Source of the DNA: Bacteroidaceae bacterium
GTDB lineage: Bacteria > Bacteroidota > Bacteroidia > Bacteroidales > Bacteroidaceae
NCBI GenBank assembly: GCA_017379075.1
Contig: JAFNXL010000027.1
Span: 62,001 to 126,000, forward strand
Direction: 5' to 3'
Length of the DNA stretch: 64,000 bases
Made by a program: the position numbers and the translations under genes. The notes under the pieces were generated by a model. That model had not been told where the DNA came from. It saw only the letters and a list, made by a program, of their open reading frames with translations, and searched no databases. Below are positions 33,934 to 42,739 of this stretch, one piece after another. Each line of letters begins with the position of its first letter. Position 1 is the first letter of the stretch.

Positions 33934-35847
33934 ATGAAAAAACATTTATTTTTCGGAATGTTTGCAGCAGTCGGAATGACGCTGGCAACATCTTGTACGA
34001 ATGACGAAAACATCATTCCGTCAAGCAACGAAGCACAAGTGACCTTCTCACTTGGACTTGAAAGTGGTATCAATACCCGTACAATCAGCGATGGTACAGG
34101 CATTAACCAATTGTTCTACGCCATATTTGACAAAGAAGGCAAATTAGTAAAAAAGTACACGAACAAAGAATTCAAAGAGGAAGAAACAATTTCATTGATC
34201 AAGGGAGAGACATACACTGCTGTATTCTGGGCCTGGGACAAAGATTGTGAAGCTTATACCGTTGAAGAGGACAACAAAACTGTTACTATAAATTACGGCG
34301 AAGCTCTCAATAACGACGAGAATCGTGATGCATTCTTCAAGAATGTAACTTTCACTGTAGATGGAAATGAAAACATCAGCATTGTCCTCAAACGTGCCTT
34401 TGCTCAGTTGAACGTGGGTATTCCTCAAAGTGAGTTTGATGAAGCGAAAGCAGATGGCCTTGAAATCAAGAATTCTAAAGTTGAAATCAAGAAAGCAGCT
34501 ACAACTCTCAATTTGATGGATGGAACTGTTGGCGGTGCAGAAGACATCACATTCGAAGCCAATGTAATTCCTACAGAAAAATTATATGTAGATGCAGATT
34601 GTAATGGAGAAGATGAAGAATATGTATATCTGTCCATGAGCTATTTCTTGGCTAACGATGAAAGCGATGGTGCATCCAAGACAACGCTGGAAGATTTAAA
34701 GTTCACATTCTCTTCTGATAATGGAAAAAGTTTCATATTGACCGAAGGACTTGCAAATGCTCCTGTACAGCGTAACCACCGTACAAACATTGTTAGTCTT
34801 GATGGAGCCGGCGGTGGTGGCATTATCACTGGAGACGTAACAGTAAAGGTTTTGCTCGACCCTCTCTATGATGGCGAACACACATTGACCAACGAAAAGG
34901 TGTGGGAAACTAATGCTGGTATCTATACCGAAGAAGCTTTGGCCGGTAAGACTATCGAAATGCCTAACGGCTGGCATATCAGAAATGGTTGGATTCTTGA
35001 GCCTATGCCTGAAAACTGGAGCACAGATAAGCCAAACGGAATAGACGACACATATGTAATTTATAGGGAGTCATATAATATTGATGGTAAGGGCAATACT
35101 GTAACATTTGAGCCCTATGCTTATAAATTTGCAGCAAAAAATGTATTTGCAGCCGCTGATGACGCCATTGTAACCGTAAAGAATTTGAATTTTGCTGGTG
35201 AACATTCTGGTGTTTATGCTGGTGTTTATGTAAATAGATATAATAAATACACTACTACATTTGAAAATGTTAATATAGTAAACAATAAACTTTTTGCTTA
35301 TAATAATAATGGACAAACTCCAATTATTGCATTCACCAATTACGGAACAACTGAATTAAAAAATTGTACAATTACAGGATCTGATTGGGTGGGTGAAGAT
35401 AAAGACGGACGTACTGATTTAGCAAAGATTGCTATAGAAAAGTTTGATGGAGTCTATGATGTATTTGCGCCTAATACAACTACAACAAAGATAGACAATA
35501 GTACAATCGGTCGTATATATGTTAATGCTCAAGGAATTTTAGAAGTTTGTAACGGTTCTAAAGTTGATGAAATTATTTGTGACCCTATTGATGGACTGGC
35601 GAAGGCAAAGGTATCTATTGATGCAGAAGTTAGCAATTTAGAACTTTTACAGTACTCTCCTACTTCGTATCCGTATACGTTAACAATAAAAGCTAATGCT
35701 AAGATTGGCACATTGAATCTTAATTCGAAAGAGGGTCACACTTTTAATAAGAATAATATCATTTTTGAAGAAGGTGCTAATATCACAACGATCATTTGTA
35801 ATGGTACCGAATACACATCAATCGCTGCTTTCAAAGCTGCAATATAA
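33934..35847 (+). CDS. Fimbrillin-like lipoprotein with beta-helix-like C-terminal region
   Basis: The ATG at 33934 gives a 637-residue lipoprotein (MKKHLFFGMFAAVGMTLATSC, lipid Cys21). Upstream in-frame codons lie inside the previous gene. Residues 30-330 form two beta-sandwich-type domains of the Bacteroidetes fimbrillin kind (INTRTISDGTGINQLFYAIFD, VLKRAFAQLNVGIP, NAPVQRNHRTNIVSL). Residues about 390-637 differ: many short repeats of NxT, VNIVNNKLFAYNN, TELKNCTITGS and IGTLNLNSKEG, suggesting a right-handed beta-helix or adhesin tip, in noticeably more AT-rich DNA. A perfect terminator follows. Either a major pilin or a tip adhesin is possible; the size and C-terminal region favour a tip. 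Confidence 0.7.
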   Translation: MKKHLFFGMFAAVGMTLATSCTNDENIIPSSNEAQVTFSLGLESGINTRTISDGTGINQLFYAIFDKEGKLVKKYTNKEFKEEETISLIKGETYTAVFWAWDKDCEAYTVEEDNKTVTINYGEALNNDENRDAFFKNVTFTVDGNENISIVLKRAFAQLNVGIPQSEFDEAKADGLEIKNSKVEIKKAATTLNLMDGTVGGAEDITFEANVIPTEKLYVDADCNGEDEEYVYLSMSYFLANDESDGASKTTLEDLKFTFSSDNGKSFILTEGLANAPVQRNHRTNIVSLDGAGGGGIITGDVTVKVLLDPLYDGEHTLTNEKVWETNAGIYTEEALAGKTIEMPNGWHIRNGWILEPMPENWSTDKPNGIDDTYVIYRESYNIDGKGNTVTFEPYAYKFAAKNVFAAADDAIVTVKNLNFAGEHSGVYAGVYVNRYNKYTTTFENVNIVNNKLFAYNNNGQTPIIAFTNYGTTELKNCTITGSDWVGEDKDGRTDLAKIAIEKFDGVYDVFAPNTTTTKIDNSTIGRIYVNAQGILEVCNGSKVDEIICDPIDGLAKAKVSIDAEVSNLELLQYSPTSYPYTLTIKANAKIGTLNLNSKEGHTFNKNNIIFEEGANITTIICNGTEYTSIAAFKAAI

Positions 35848-35910
35848 TTGAGCATTCAAATAAGCATCTATCAATCTATCATCCTTTGATAGAGATATAA
35901 CACATTAACA

Positions 35911-35947
35911 ACAATGCCTTGCGTTTCGTTTGGACGCAAGGCATTGT
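35911..35947 (+). terminator. Intrinsic terminator of the fimbrial operon
   Basis: ACAATGCCTTGCGT pairs with ACGCAAGGCATTGT (14 bp) around a 9-base loop and is followed by CATTTT. It lies 63 bases after the fimbrillin-like stop. Confidence 0.85.
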
Positions 35948-36001
35948 CATTTTGTTGCCATTACATTGACATCGTCAACGGAAAGCATTGACTTTGTAAG
36001 A

Positions 36002-36320
36002 TGCAGGGCTGCATGAACGTCGAAAAGACAATTTCGGGCAAGGTGCAGAGCTGTATGAACCTCGAAAAGACGATTTCGGGCAAGGTGCAGGGCTGCATGA
36101 ACCTCGAAAAGACGATTTCGGGCAAGGTGCAGGGCTGCATGAACCTCGAAAAGACAATTTCGGGCAAGGTGCAGGGCTGCACGAACCTCGAAAAGACAAT
36201 TTCGGGCAAGGTGCAGGGCTGCACGAACCTCGAAAAGACAATTTCGGGCAAGGTGCAAGGCTGCACCTTCATCGAAACAAAAGTTTGGGGCAAGATGCAA
36301 CGTTGCACCTTGCCCCAAAC
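36002..36320. repeat. 42-bp tandem repeat array ending in a 38-bp palindrome
   Basis: TGCAGGGCTGC-type units begin at 36002, 36044, 36086, 36128, 36170, 36212 and 36254, an exact 42-base period with six complete and one partial unit. Each unit can fold into two small hairpins: CGAAA/TTTCG, and GCAG/CTGC flanked by GGT/ACC. The array ends in a near-perfect palindrome at 36283-36320 (GTTTGGGGCAAG...CTTGCCCCAAAC, one mismatched pair). The period is a multiple of three, so several frames stay open on both strands, but none has a start, signal or family. The array lies between convergent operons. Confidence 0.9.
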
Positions 36321-36350
36321 TGGAGGATATGATTCTGTATTCTGACGGAA

Positions 36351-38519
36351 TCAGGGTTTCATCTTAAACACCAGTCTGCCACCGTTCACAATGTCTTGGT
36401 GGGTGATGTAGTTCTTCTTGTATTCCTTTCCGTTAAGATAAATCTTGTCCACATAGAGGTTCTCCTTGCTCAGATTCTCAGCAACCACGGTAAAAGTCTT
36501 TCCACCTGGAAGATTGAGGGTGATGGAGGGAAGCTGGGGCGCACCGAAGACATACTTGGCACTGACGGGATCCACAGGATAGAATCCCATGGCAGAGAAC
36601 ATATACCAGGCCGACATCTGTCCGCAGTCGTCATTGCCGCAAAGGCCGTCTGACTTGGGAAGATACTGGGTGTCGAAGATCTCACGCACAAGTTCTGCCG
36701 TACGTTCGGGACGTCCTGCCATGGTATAGAAGTATACAACGTGGTGGCTCGGCTCGTTTCCGTGCGCATACTGGCCAATGAGTCCGCTCACATCGCTTAC
36801 GGTGCTGACCAAGGGAACGGTGAAGAGCGAATCAAGTTTATTGAAGAACTTCTTCTTGCCGCCGAAAAGTTTGATGAGACCGGGCACATCATGCTGTACA
36901 TGCCAGGTATACTGCCATGCATTGCCTTCGGTGTAATCCATTCCGCCATCCTTGGCACCGCCCATTGCGCTGGGGTTGAAGGGATCGAGCCATTTGCCGT
37001 CACTCTTGCGCGGACGCATGAAACCGATACGCTTGTCAAAGAGGTTTTTGTAATAATTGGCACGCTTGGCAAAGTAGGCCTCATCCTCCTTCTTTCCCAT
37101 CAGTTTGGCCATGGTGTATGCGGCATAGTCATCATAGACGCATTCGAGCGTCATACTGACACTCTCATGCTTCATTACGTCAGTGGGGAAATAGCCATAC
37201 TTGGTGTAGGTTTCCCAGTCTGACTTAGGCTGGTGCGAGATGGTCTGGGTTTCCTTGACCGCCTTCCATGCCTCTTCCACGTCAAATCCGCGGAATCCCT
37301 TGGCATAGGCTTCGGCCACAATGGGCACGCTGTGGTTGCCAATCATACAGTGGTTGTCCTTGCCCCACAAAGTCCAGATAGGCAGATACCCGAGTGTCTT
37401 GTGATGCAGGATCATACTGCGCACAAAGGGATTTACCATTTCGGGAAGCACCAAGGTATAGAATGGATGCGAGGCTCTGTAGGTGTCCCAGGTAGAGAAG
37501 GTGCTGTAATAGGTTCCACCCTCTGCCTTGGCCAGCTCGCCCTTGGCGTTACGGTACATGCCATCCACGTCGGCAATGTTGTTGGGTTGGATGAGCGCAT
37601 GATAATAGCTGGTATAGAAGTTGGCCTTCTGTTCGTCTGTTCCCTCCACTTGTATGCGTGAGAAATAGCTGTTCCATGTATCCTTGGCCTTCTGTCGTGT
37701 GGCCTCGAAGTTCCAGTCGGGCAGCTCTGCCTTGAGGTTCCGTTGGGCACCCTCTACCGTGGCCGATGAGATGGCAATCTTCACCTCAAGCTGGTCGCCG
37801 GGTCTCATGTCAAAGGAGAGCAGTCTTCGCTCGCCACGTTCCTTTTCGGTCATTTTAGGAAGGTTAGTAACCTTTTTTATGGGGCGGTTGAACTCTGCCA
37901 CAAAGAAGACATCCTTGTCCACCCATACGGCATTGCGCAGGTGGCCTGTAACCGTGCGTTCTCCCACTTGAATATCGCTTTCCAACACATGCTGGTGGAA
38001 CTGCGCCTGCGACCATACGGGAGAGTGCTGAAGGTCAATGTAGATGCCGGCCGAGTCTGTGCGGTCAAATGTGTAGCGGTGGTATGCCACATGAGGTGTG
38101 GCGGTCATTTCGGCACGGACGGCTGTCTCGTCAAGATAAACACAATAATAACCCGGTGTGGCGTACTCGCGGTTGTGAGAGAAATCGCTGTGGTAATCCT
38201 TGCGGTCCTTACGGGCCGTTACGGGCATAACAAGGATATTGCCCAAATCCACACATCCGGTACCGTTGATGGCCGTCTGCACAAATCCCCAGATACGTTT
38301 GTCATTGTACTGATAATTGCCACAATAGGCCCAGCCCACAGCTCCAGTTGCAGGAGTTGCCTGGACCAAACCGAATGGCACCGTGGCACCGGGAAAAGTG
38401 TGTCCAGTGGCTGCGGTACCGATAAGCGGATTCACGTACGATGTGTAGTCTGTAGCGGCAAATGCGTTTGCCGCAGCCAGAAAGGCACATGATAAGAAAA
38501 GAGATTTACTTATTTTCAT
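36351..38519 (-). CDS. Exported GH92 exo-alpha-mannosidase
   Basis: The 722-residue enzyme has a signal peptide (MKISKSLFLSCAFLAAANAFA). GH92 hallmarks are YVNPLIGTAATGHTFPGATVPFGLVQATP near the N-terminus, WDTYRASHPFYTLVLPE, GNEPSHH at 587-593 and GNDDCGQMSAW at 628-638, which carry the calcium-linked catalytic acid and base residues. GH92 enzymes release mannose from N-glycans or mannans by a calcium-dependent inverting mechanism (established); alpha-1,2 specificity is most common. It is the last gene of a co-directional run, and its start overlaps the metallophosphatase stop (ATGA). Mannose it releases could feed the isomerase and kinase encoded upstream. Confidence 0.93.
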   Translation of the reverse strand: MKISKSLFLSCAFLAAANAFAATDYTSYVNPLIGTAATGHTFPGATVPFGLVQATPATGAVGWAYCGNYQYNDKRIWGFVQTAINGTGCVDLGNILVMPVTARKDRKDYHSDFSHNREYATPGYYCVYLDETAVRAEMTATPHVAYHRYTFDRTDSAGIYIDLQHSPVWSQAQFHQHVLESDIQVGERTVTGHLRNAVWVDKDVFFVAEFNRPIKKVTNLPKMTEKERGERRLLSFDMRPGDQLEVKIAISSATVEGAQRNLKAELPDWNFEATRQKAKDTWNSYFSRIQVEGTDEQKANFYTSYYHALIQPNNIADVDGMYRNAKGELAKAEGGTYYSTFSTWDTYRASHPFYTLVLPEMVNPFVRSMILHHKTLGYLPIWTLWGKDNHCMIGNHSVPIVAEAYAKGFRGFDVEEAWKAVKETQTISHQPKSDWETYTKYGYFPTDVMKHESVSMTLECVYDDYAAYTMAKLMGKKEDEAYFAKRANYYKNLFDKRIGFMRPRKSDGKWLDPFNPSAMGGAKDGGMDYTEGNAWQYTWHVQHDVPGLIKLFGGKKKFFNKLDSLFTVPLVSTVSDVSGLIGQYAHGNEPSHHVVYFYTMAGRPERTAELVREIFDTQYLPKSDGLCGNDDCGQMSAWYMFSAMGFYPVDPVSAKYVFGAPQLPSITLNLPGGKTFTVVAENLSKENLYVDKIYLNGKEYKKNYITHQDIVNGGRLVFKMKP

Positions 38520-40183
38520 TTTGATAAAGAATTTAATTCATAAGGAATGGGGCGCTGACTGGTCTGTTCATACTTGCGACCGAAACTGTCGGTTACACGC
38601 ACCGTAATGGGACGGTCAGCCGTTGTGGCCTGGGCACGGAAGAGATGGTAAGTCTTTGTGCCGGCTGCGGTTTCAACAAATTTTCCGTCAGAGAGGTACT
38701 TGGCATAATCCATGGCCAGTGTCTGCAAGGGGTCTTCATCCACCACACGCTCATAGGGTATGGGCTTGCCGTCTTCAAGAATCTCCACCTTCCAGTCCGT
38801 ATCATAGGCAAAAACATTGACCATGACCGTATTGGCCGGCAGCGAGCCGTAATCCGTCCGCCTGGTCTTCTGCTTCATCATCTGCACAAAGAAGGGGTCT
38901 TCCCTGTACGCCTTCGCCACCGTATTCATGTCATAAATACGCATCTGGTCGCTGTCTCCCTTATCAAAAGAGCAATAGGCATAACGGATTCGATTGCCGT
39001 CAATCTCCCAACGGGAGTAGCCGCCGGGCGAACCGTCCTTCCCTACATGGTGGCCGCTCAACTTTCCGGTTCTCCACCAAGTGGCACAAACGGCTGCGAT
39101 GTTATGTTCGGTGATGTTGGGATAGGCCTCGGGACAGGCAGTATAGTTCACATGGACATGTCCACTGACAATGTGTACTTGTTTGAAAGGGCGCAAAATG
39201 TCACCAAGACGTTCGGCAGTTCCTTGCTTCAAGCGGGCTGAGGTCTTGAGTGTCATATAATCGAGCTTCCACACAGGAATGTGCACAGCAACAATCAAAG
39301 GCGCGTTCTTGTCCTGAACCATTTCCAAGTCCTTTTCCAACCAATCAAGCTGTTCCTTGGTAAGGACTGCATCATAATTGCGGCTGCCCACCACTCCTTT
39401 TCTGTACTTGCCGCCAGTATCCTCGTTCTTATAAACAATGTCATCCAGTACCACATAATGAACACGGCCCAAATTAAAGGAATAATAATTGGGCCCCATC
39501 ACCTTGCGCCATACGCCAGCCGACAACACATCGGTCTGCGTTCCGTCTGGTATGGAAGGGTCATGGTCATGATTTCCCATTACGGGCCACATGGGAACCG
39601 GATATCGGCTCTGTTCAAGGAAATCCACCAGCTCGGGCAATCCGAATTTCATGGACGTCCAGTAATTATCCCATGAGATGTCACCCAAGAACATGGTATG
39701 TACGGCACGCTTTCCTGCTCTTTCCCGCTCGCGTTCCAATGCGGAAAGGAATCCGTCAAACTGTTTCAGGTCATCATTGCGCTTAGCCAAGTGGACATCA
39801 GCGCCAAAGAGCATCACATACTTGTCCGTAGAGCCTTTGAGACGCGACAGTTCAAAGTCGTGCACCTCATCAGTTGAGACATCCTTGCTGTTAAGGGGAG
39901 ACCATATACGGGGCAGGAAGCCTCTTGAATAAGCGGGCTCATATCCTCTGGGAAGACTGTAGAAAACATAGCCGTTTTCCTTTCCAGACTGCAATTCATA
40001 ATGTCCATTCCTGTCTGTGGTGGTTACTTCCACACCATCACTGACCACCACCCCTTTCAGCGGTTTGCCGTTGGCGACAATGCGGCCGGTGATGTTCTGC
40101 GCCTCTGACAAAAGCGCAAAGGCTAACAGGGAAAAGCCCAGACTGACACATCTGGGCAGATGCTTTCTGGCTGTCAAAAACAT
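38516..40183 (-). CDS. Exported calcineurin-like metallophosphatase
   Basis: The 555-residue protein has a signal peptide (cleavage near SEA/QN). A carboxypeptidase-regulatory-like N-terminal domain follows (ITGRIVANGKPLKGVVVSDGVEVTTTDRNGHYEL), then a metallophosphatase core with GADVHLAKRND, FLGDISWDNYW, VMGNHDHD, VAVHIPVW and VSGHVHVN, and a C-terminal beta domain. This matches the three-part MetallophosN/Metallophos/MetallophosC family common in Bacteroides polysaccharide loci. The substrate is unknown; a phosphorylated glycan such as phosphomannan is attractive next to GH92 (inference). It overlaps the GH92 start by four bases and lies 18 bases after the isomerase gene. Confidence 0.88.
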   Translation of the reverse strand: MFLTARKHLPRCVSLGFSLLAFALLSEAQNITGRIVANGKPLKGVVVSDGVEVTTTDRNGHYELQSGKENGYVFYSLPRGYEPAYSRGFLPRIWSPLNSKDVSTDEVHDFELSRLKGSTDKYVMLFGADVHLAKRNDDLKQFDGFLSALERERERAGKRAVHTMFLGDISWDNYWTSMKFGLPELVDFLEQSRYPVPMWPVMGNHDHDPSIPDGTQTDVLSAGVWRKVMGPNYYSFNLGRVHYVVLDDIVYKNEDTGGKYRKGVVGSRNYDAVLTKEQLDWLEKDLEMVQDKNAPLIVAVHIPVWKLDYMTLKTSARLKQGTAERLGDILRPFKQVHIVSGHVHVNYTACPEAYPNITEHNIAAVCATWWRTGKLSGHHVGKDGSPGGYSRWEIDGNRIRYAYCSFDKGDSDQMRIYDMNTVAKAYREDPFFVQMMKQKTRRTDYGSLPANTVMVNVFAYDTDWKVEILEDGKPIPYERVVDEDPLQTLAMDYAKYLSDGKFVETAAGTKTYHLFRAQATTADRPITVRVTDSFGRKYEQTSQRPIPYELNSLSK

Positions 40184-40201
40184 GGTTCTTGAACTTTGGT
40201 A

Positions 40202-40858
40202 TCAATATTCATTGCACAGGAGATAGCGTGCGGGCTCATCCTCTTCAATGGCAGAGAAACGTCCCAAAGGCTCCAGGAAGCGGTTGTCGTTCACATCGTC
40301 ATTGACCGTAGACACCTCACCAATCATGCTGGCTCCGTTCTCTGACCAGAACTGGTGGTACATATAGGGTTCAAAGCAGATGCTCTGTCCAGGTTTCAGT
40401 CTGAGCACTTCACCGGCAGGAACCACTGTGGTTACACCATCTATCTGAACCACACAGGGTTCCTGGGTGGGATTCTCATCCGCATCGGCTTTCCAAAGCT
40501 TGATGCAGAAATCGCCTCCACCACGATGGATGATGTCCTCCATCTTCTTCCAATGGAAATGAGTGGGTGTAACCTGACCTTCACGCACATACATAATCTT
40601 TTCGCAATAGACCTTTTTGTCATACTTTACGTTTCCGTTTCGGATAGTAACAAGTGTAAGTCCGACATTGGCGAAATCTCCGGTAGAGAAGTCCGTCACA
40701 TCCCAACCCAACTGGTTGCGTCGGATTTCAGTACACTCCTCGCCCTTGGTGGCCCATACCTCTGGTGTCCACTCAATCCATTCGGGCAAATAAAAACCGT
40801 GTTGTGTAAAGAATGCCTTTGCCTCATCAATATAGGCATTTATTTCGCTTCGTTTCAT
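40202..40858 (-). CDS. D-lyxose ketol-isomerase (mannose-isomerising type)
   Basis: This 218-residue cupin-fold enzyme has the metal site in PTHFHWKKMEDIIHRGGGDFCIKLW and a C-terminal FEPYMYHQFW. These match the D-lyxose isomerase family, which interconverts D-lyxose and D-xylulose and also D-mannose and D-fructose (established). It is cytosolic, with no signal peptide. In this gene set, with GH92 downstream and a PfkB kinase 13 bases upstream, mannose to fructose is the most economical role. It would bypass hexokinase and mannose-6-phosphate isomerase. Lyxose use cannot be excluded. Confidence 0.85.
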   Translation of the reverse strand: MKRSEINAYIDEAKAFFTQHGFYLPEWIEWTPEVWATKGEECTEIRRNQLGWDVTDFSTGDFANVGLTLVTIRNGNVKYDKKVYCEKIMYVREGQVTPTHFHWKKMEDIIHRGGGDFCIKLWKADADENPTQEPCVVQIDGVTTVVPAGEVLRLKPGQSICFEPYMYHQFWSENGASMIGEVSTVNDDVNDNRFLEPLGRFSAIEEDEPARYLLCNEY

Positions 40859-40871
40859 ACATTATATATTA

Positions 40872-41864
40872 TTAATGGTTAGACAGGAATTGGTTAATCT
40901 CTTCCAGAGTGGGCGCTCCTTCGGTTGAAGTGGCGCTATGTAAATTGAACCATGCCGCGGCATTGGCCATGCTTATGGCTTTCTGCATGGGTATCTCTTC
41001 GTGCAAGGCATAGAGCATGGTGGCACAGAAGGCGTCACCGGCACCCACGGAAGACACAATTTCTTCTGCCGGCACATGGAAGGAAGGTACGAAGACAGGC
41101 GTGCCACCCTGCAAGCCAAAGCCTCCTTCGGGGAAATGAATGACACAGGCCTTCCCCACTCCATTTTCCATCAGATAACGGGCTGCACGTTCCACTTCGG
41201 ACAGCAGAATCTTTCCCTGCTCATCGCGCAAGGTCATGGCACAGCAGGCTCCGGCTTCAACCTCGTTCAAAATGAGATAATCCATATAAGGCAAACACGG
41301 GAGGACTATCCTACGGAAACGGTCGCCTTCCTCGGAAACCACATCAACCGATGTCTGGTATCCCCGTTCTTTCAATGATTTCAACACACGGGCAGCCACC
41401 ACTCCATATTCCTCATCCGGCTCATCCATACGGTCAAGCAAAAGCAGATAGCCCAAATGGAATATCTTGGCAGGCGCATTGATGCCCTCTACATGTTCCG
41501 GGCCAAAGGCAGCGTTTGCGCCTCTGTGATGGAAGAAGGTGCGTGTGCCGGTGGTGGTATCTGCCATCACATCAGTATAGGAGGTGGCAGCATCCACCCT
41601 GCACAAGGCACTGCTGTCAATGCCCAGGTCGGCAATGGCCTGCATCAGTTCGTTTCCCAACGCATCACTGCCTATACATCCGCCGGCATACAAGGGAATA
41701 CCAGCATTCAATCTGGCCAAATCGGCCAGCACATTATGGGCACAGCCGCCAAAACCTTGTTCTATTCTTTCTATTGTTACAAGATTTCCCGGTGTGGGAT
41801 AAGTACGGATAAACTTTACCGTATCGGACACCCAGTTACCGGCTGCAATGATTCCTTTTCTCAT
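40872..41864 (-). CDS. PfkB-family sugar kinase
   Basis: The 330-residue ribokinase-fold kinase has a GGCAHNVLADLARL nucleoside-type N-terminal glycine motif and the C-terminal ATP and catalytic motif VGAGDAFCATMLYAL, with Asp as base. The substrate cannot be read from sequence. Its place between the class II aldolase and the lyxose/mannose isomerase suggests it phosphorylates a ketose such as fructose or xylulose, giving a substrate for the aldolase. It is cytosolic and part of the close-packed minus-strand operon, with gaps of 13 bases on both sides. Confidence 0.85.
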   Translation of the reverse strand: MRKGIIAAGNWVSDTVKFIRTYPTPGNLVTIERIEQGFGGCAHNVLADLARLNAGIPLYAGGCIGSDALGNELMQAIADLGIDSSALCRVDAATSYTDVMADTTTGTRTFFHHRGANAAFGPEHVEGINAPAKIFHLGYLLLLDRMDEPDEEYGVVAARVLKSLKERGYQTSVDVVSEEGDRFRRIVLPCLPYMDYLILNEVEAGACCAMTLRDEQGKILLSEVERAARYLMENGVGKACVIHFPEGGFGLQGGTPVFVPSFHVPAEEIVSSVGAGDAFCATMLYALHEEIPMQKAISMANAAAWFNLHSATSTEGAPTLEEINQFLSNH

Positions 41865-41877
41865 GATATTGTCGTCT

Positions 41878-42717
41878 TTATGCTTTGTCGTTACTTTCGA
41901 ACAAGCGGATATGATCCATCACCACTTGTTTGGATGCCTCCACCATACAGGCTTTCATATCAATATAGTTGGGTTTGGCTGTGTTTGCGAGATACTGCTG
42001 GATGCCAGCAGTTACACCCAACTGGATGGCTGTGGCCACATTGATCTTGCAGATACCGTTGTGGATGCATGCCTTGAAGTCTTCTTCGCTTGTGCCAGAA
42101 CCGCCATGCAGCACCAAAGGAACGCCAGTGGCCTGCTTCAATTCAATGAGGCGTTCGATGTTCAATTTGGGAGTGGCCACATAATGTCCGTGCTGGTTGC
42201 CGATGGCAACGGCCAACGCATCCACCTTTGTCTCTTCTACAAAGCGGATGGCTTCCTGTACATCGGTAAAGACATCCTTGGAGGCATCGTCCACACCCAC
42301 ATCGCCCACTCTGCCCAGTTCGGCTTCAATATCCACACCACAGGCCTTTGCCATGCGTGCAATCTCATTTGTCTGGCGGATGTTCTCTTCCAATGACAAG
42401 GAAGCGCCGTCAAACATAACCGAACCGAATCCCTGGCAAATGGCATCGGCACAAGTCTGGAAACTCTGTCCGTGATCCAAATGCACCACCACGGGCACGC
42501 TTGTCTCCTCGGCAGCCTGCAGATATTGGGGCGCCATCAAGGAAAGGGGTGCGCAGGGGAACTGCACCTCTGCCAGCTGGATAATGATAGGAGCATTCAA
42601 CTCCTCGGCAGCCTGGATGGCTCCCTGTACGTTCTCGAGGCTGAGGCAATTAAAAGCTCCAACCGCATACTGACCCTTTTGGGCCTCCTGCAACATTTCT
42701 TTCAGTGAAACTATCAT
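41878..42717 (-). CDS. Class II ketose-bisphosphate aldolase
   Basis: The 279-residue protein belongs to the FbaA/GatY/KbaY family. Zinc-site residues are VHLDHGQ at 78-84, GSVMFDGASLSLEENI, VEAELGRVG-type sequence (reads IEAELGRVGDVGVDD), HGGSGTSEEDF and the phosphate-binding INVATAIQ. It cleaves a 1-phosphorylated or 1,6-bisphosphorylated ketose to dihydroxyacetone phosphate and an aldehyde. Members of 280 residues are often specific for tagatose or other non-glycolytic sugars. It is operon-linked to PfkB and the isomerase, implying a dedicated catabolic route. Confidence 0.9.
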   Translation of the reverse strand: MIVSLKEMLQEAQKGQYAVGAFNCLSLENVQGAIQAAEELNAPIIIQLAEVQFPCAPLSLMAPQYLQAAEETSVPVVVHLDHGQSFQTCADAICQGFGSVMFDGASLSLEENIRQTNEIARMAKACGVDIEAELGRVGDVGVDDASKDVFTDVQEAIRFVEETKVDALAVAIGNQHGHYVATPKLNIERLIELKQATGVPLVLHGGSGTSEEDFKACIHNGICKINVATAIQLGVTAGIQQYLANTAKPNYIDMKACMVEASKQVVMDHIRLFESNDKA

Positions 42718-42739
42718 ATGTTATAATTCCTATTAATAT

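Noticed and set aside
36002-36320. CRISPR array
   Set aside because: The units are contiguous without unique spacers, and no cas genes are nearby.
35947-36345. Repetitive proteins in several frames of the 42-bp array
   Set aside because: Open frames follow from a stop-free unit whose length is a multiple of three. Several overlapping frames on both strands are open, and none has a credible start or signal.
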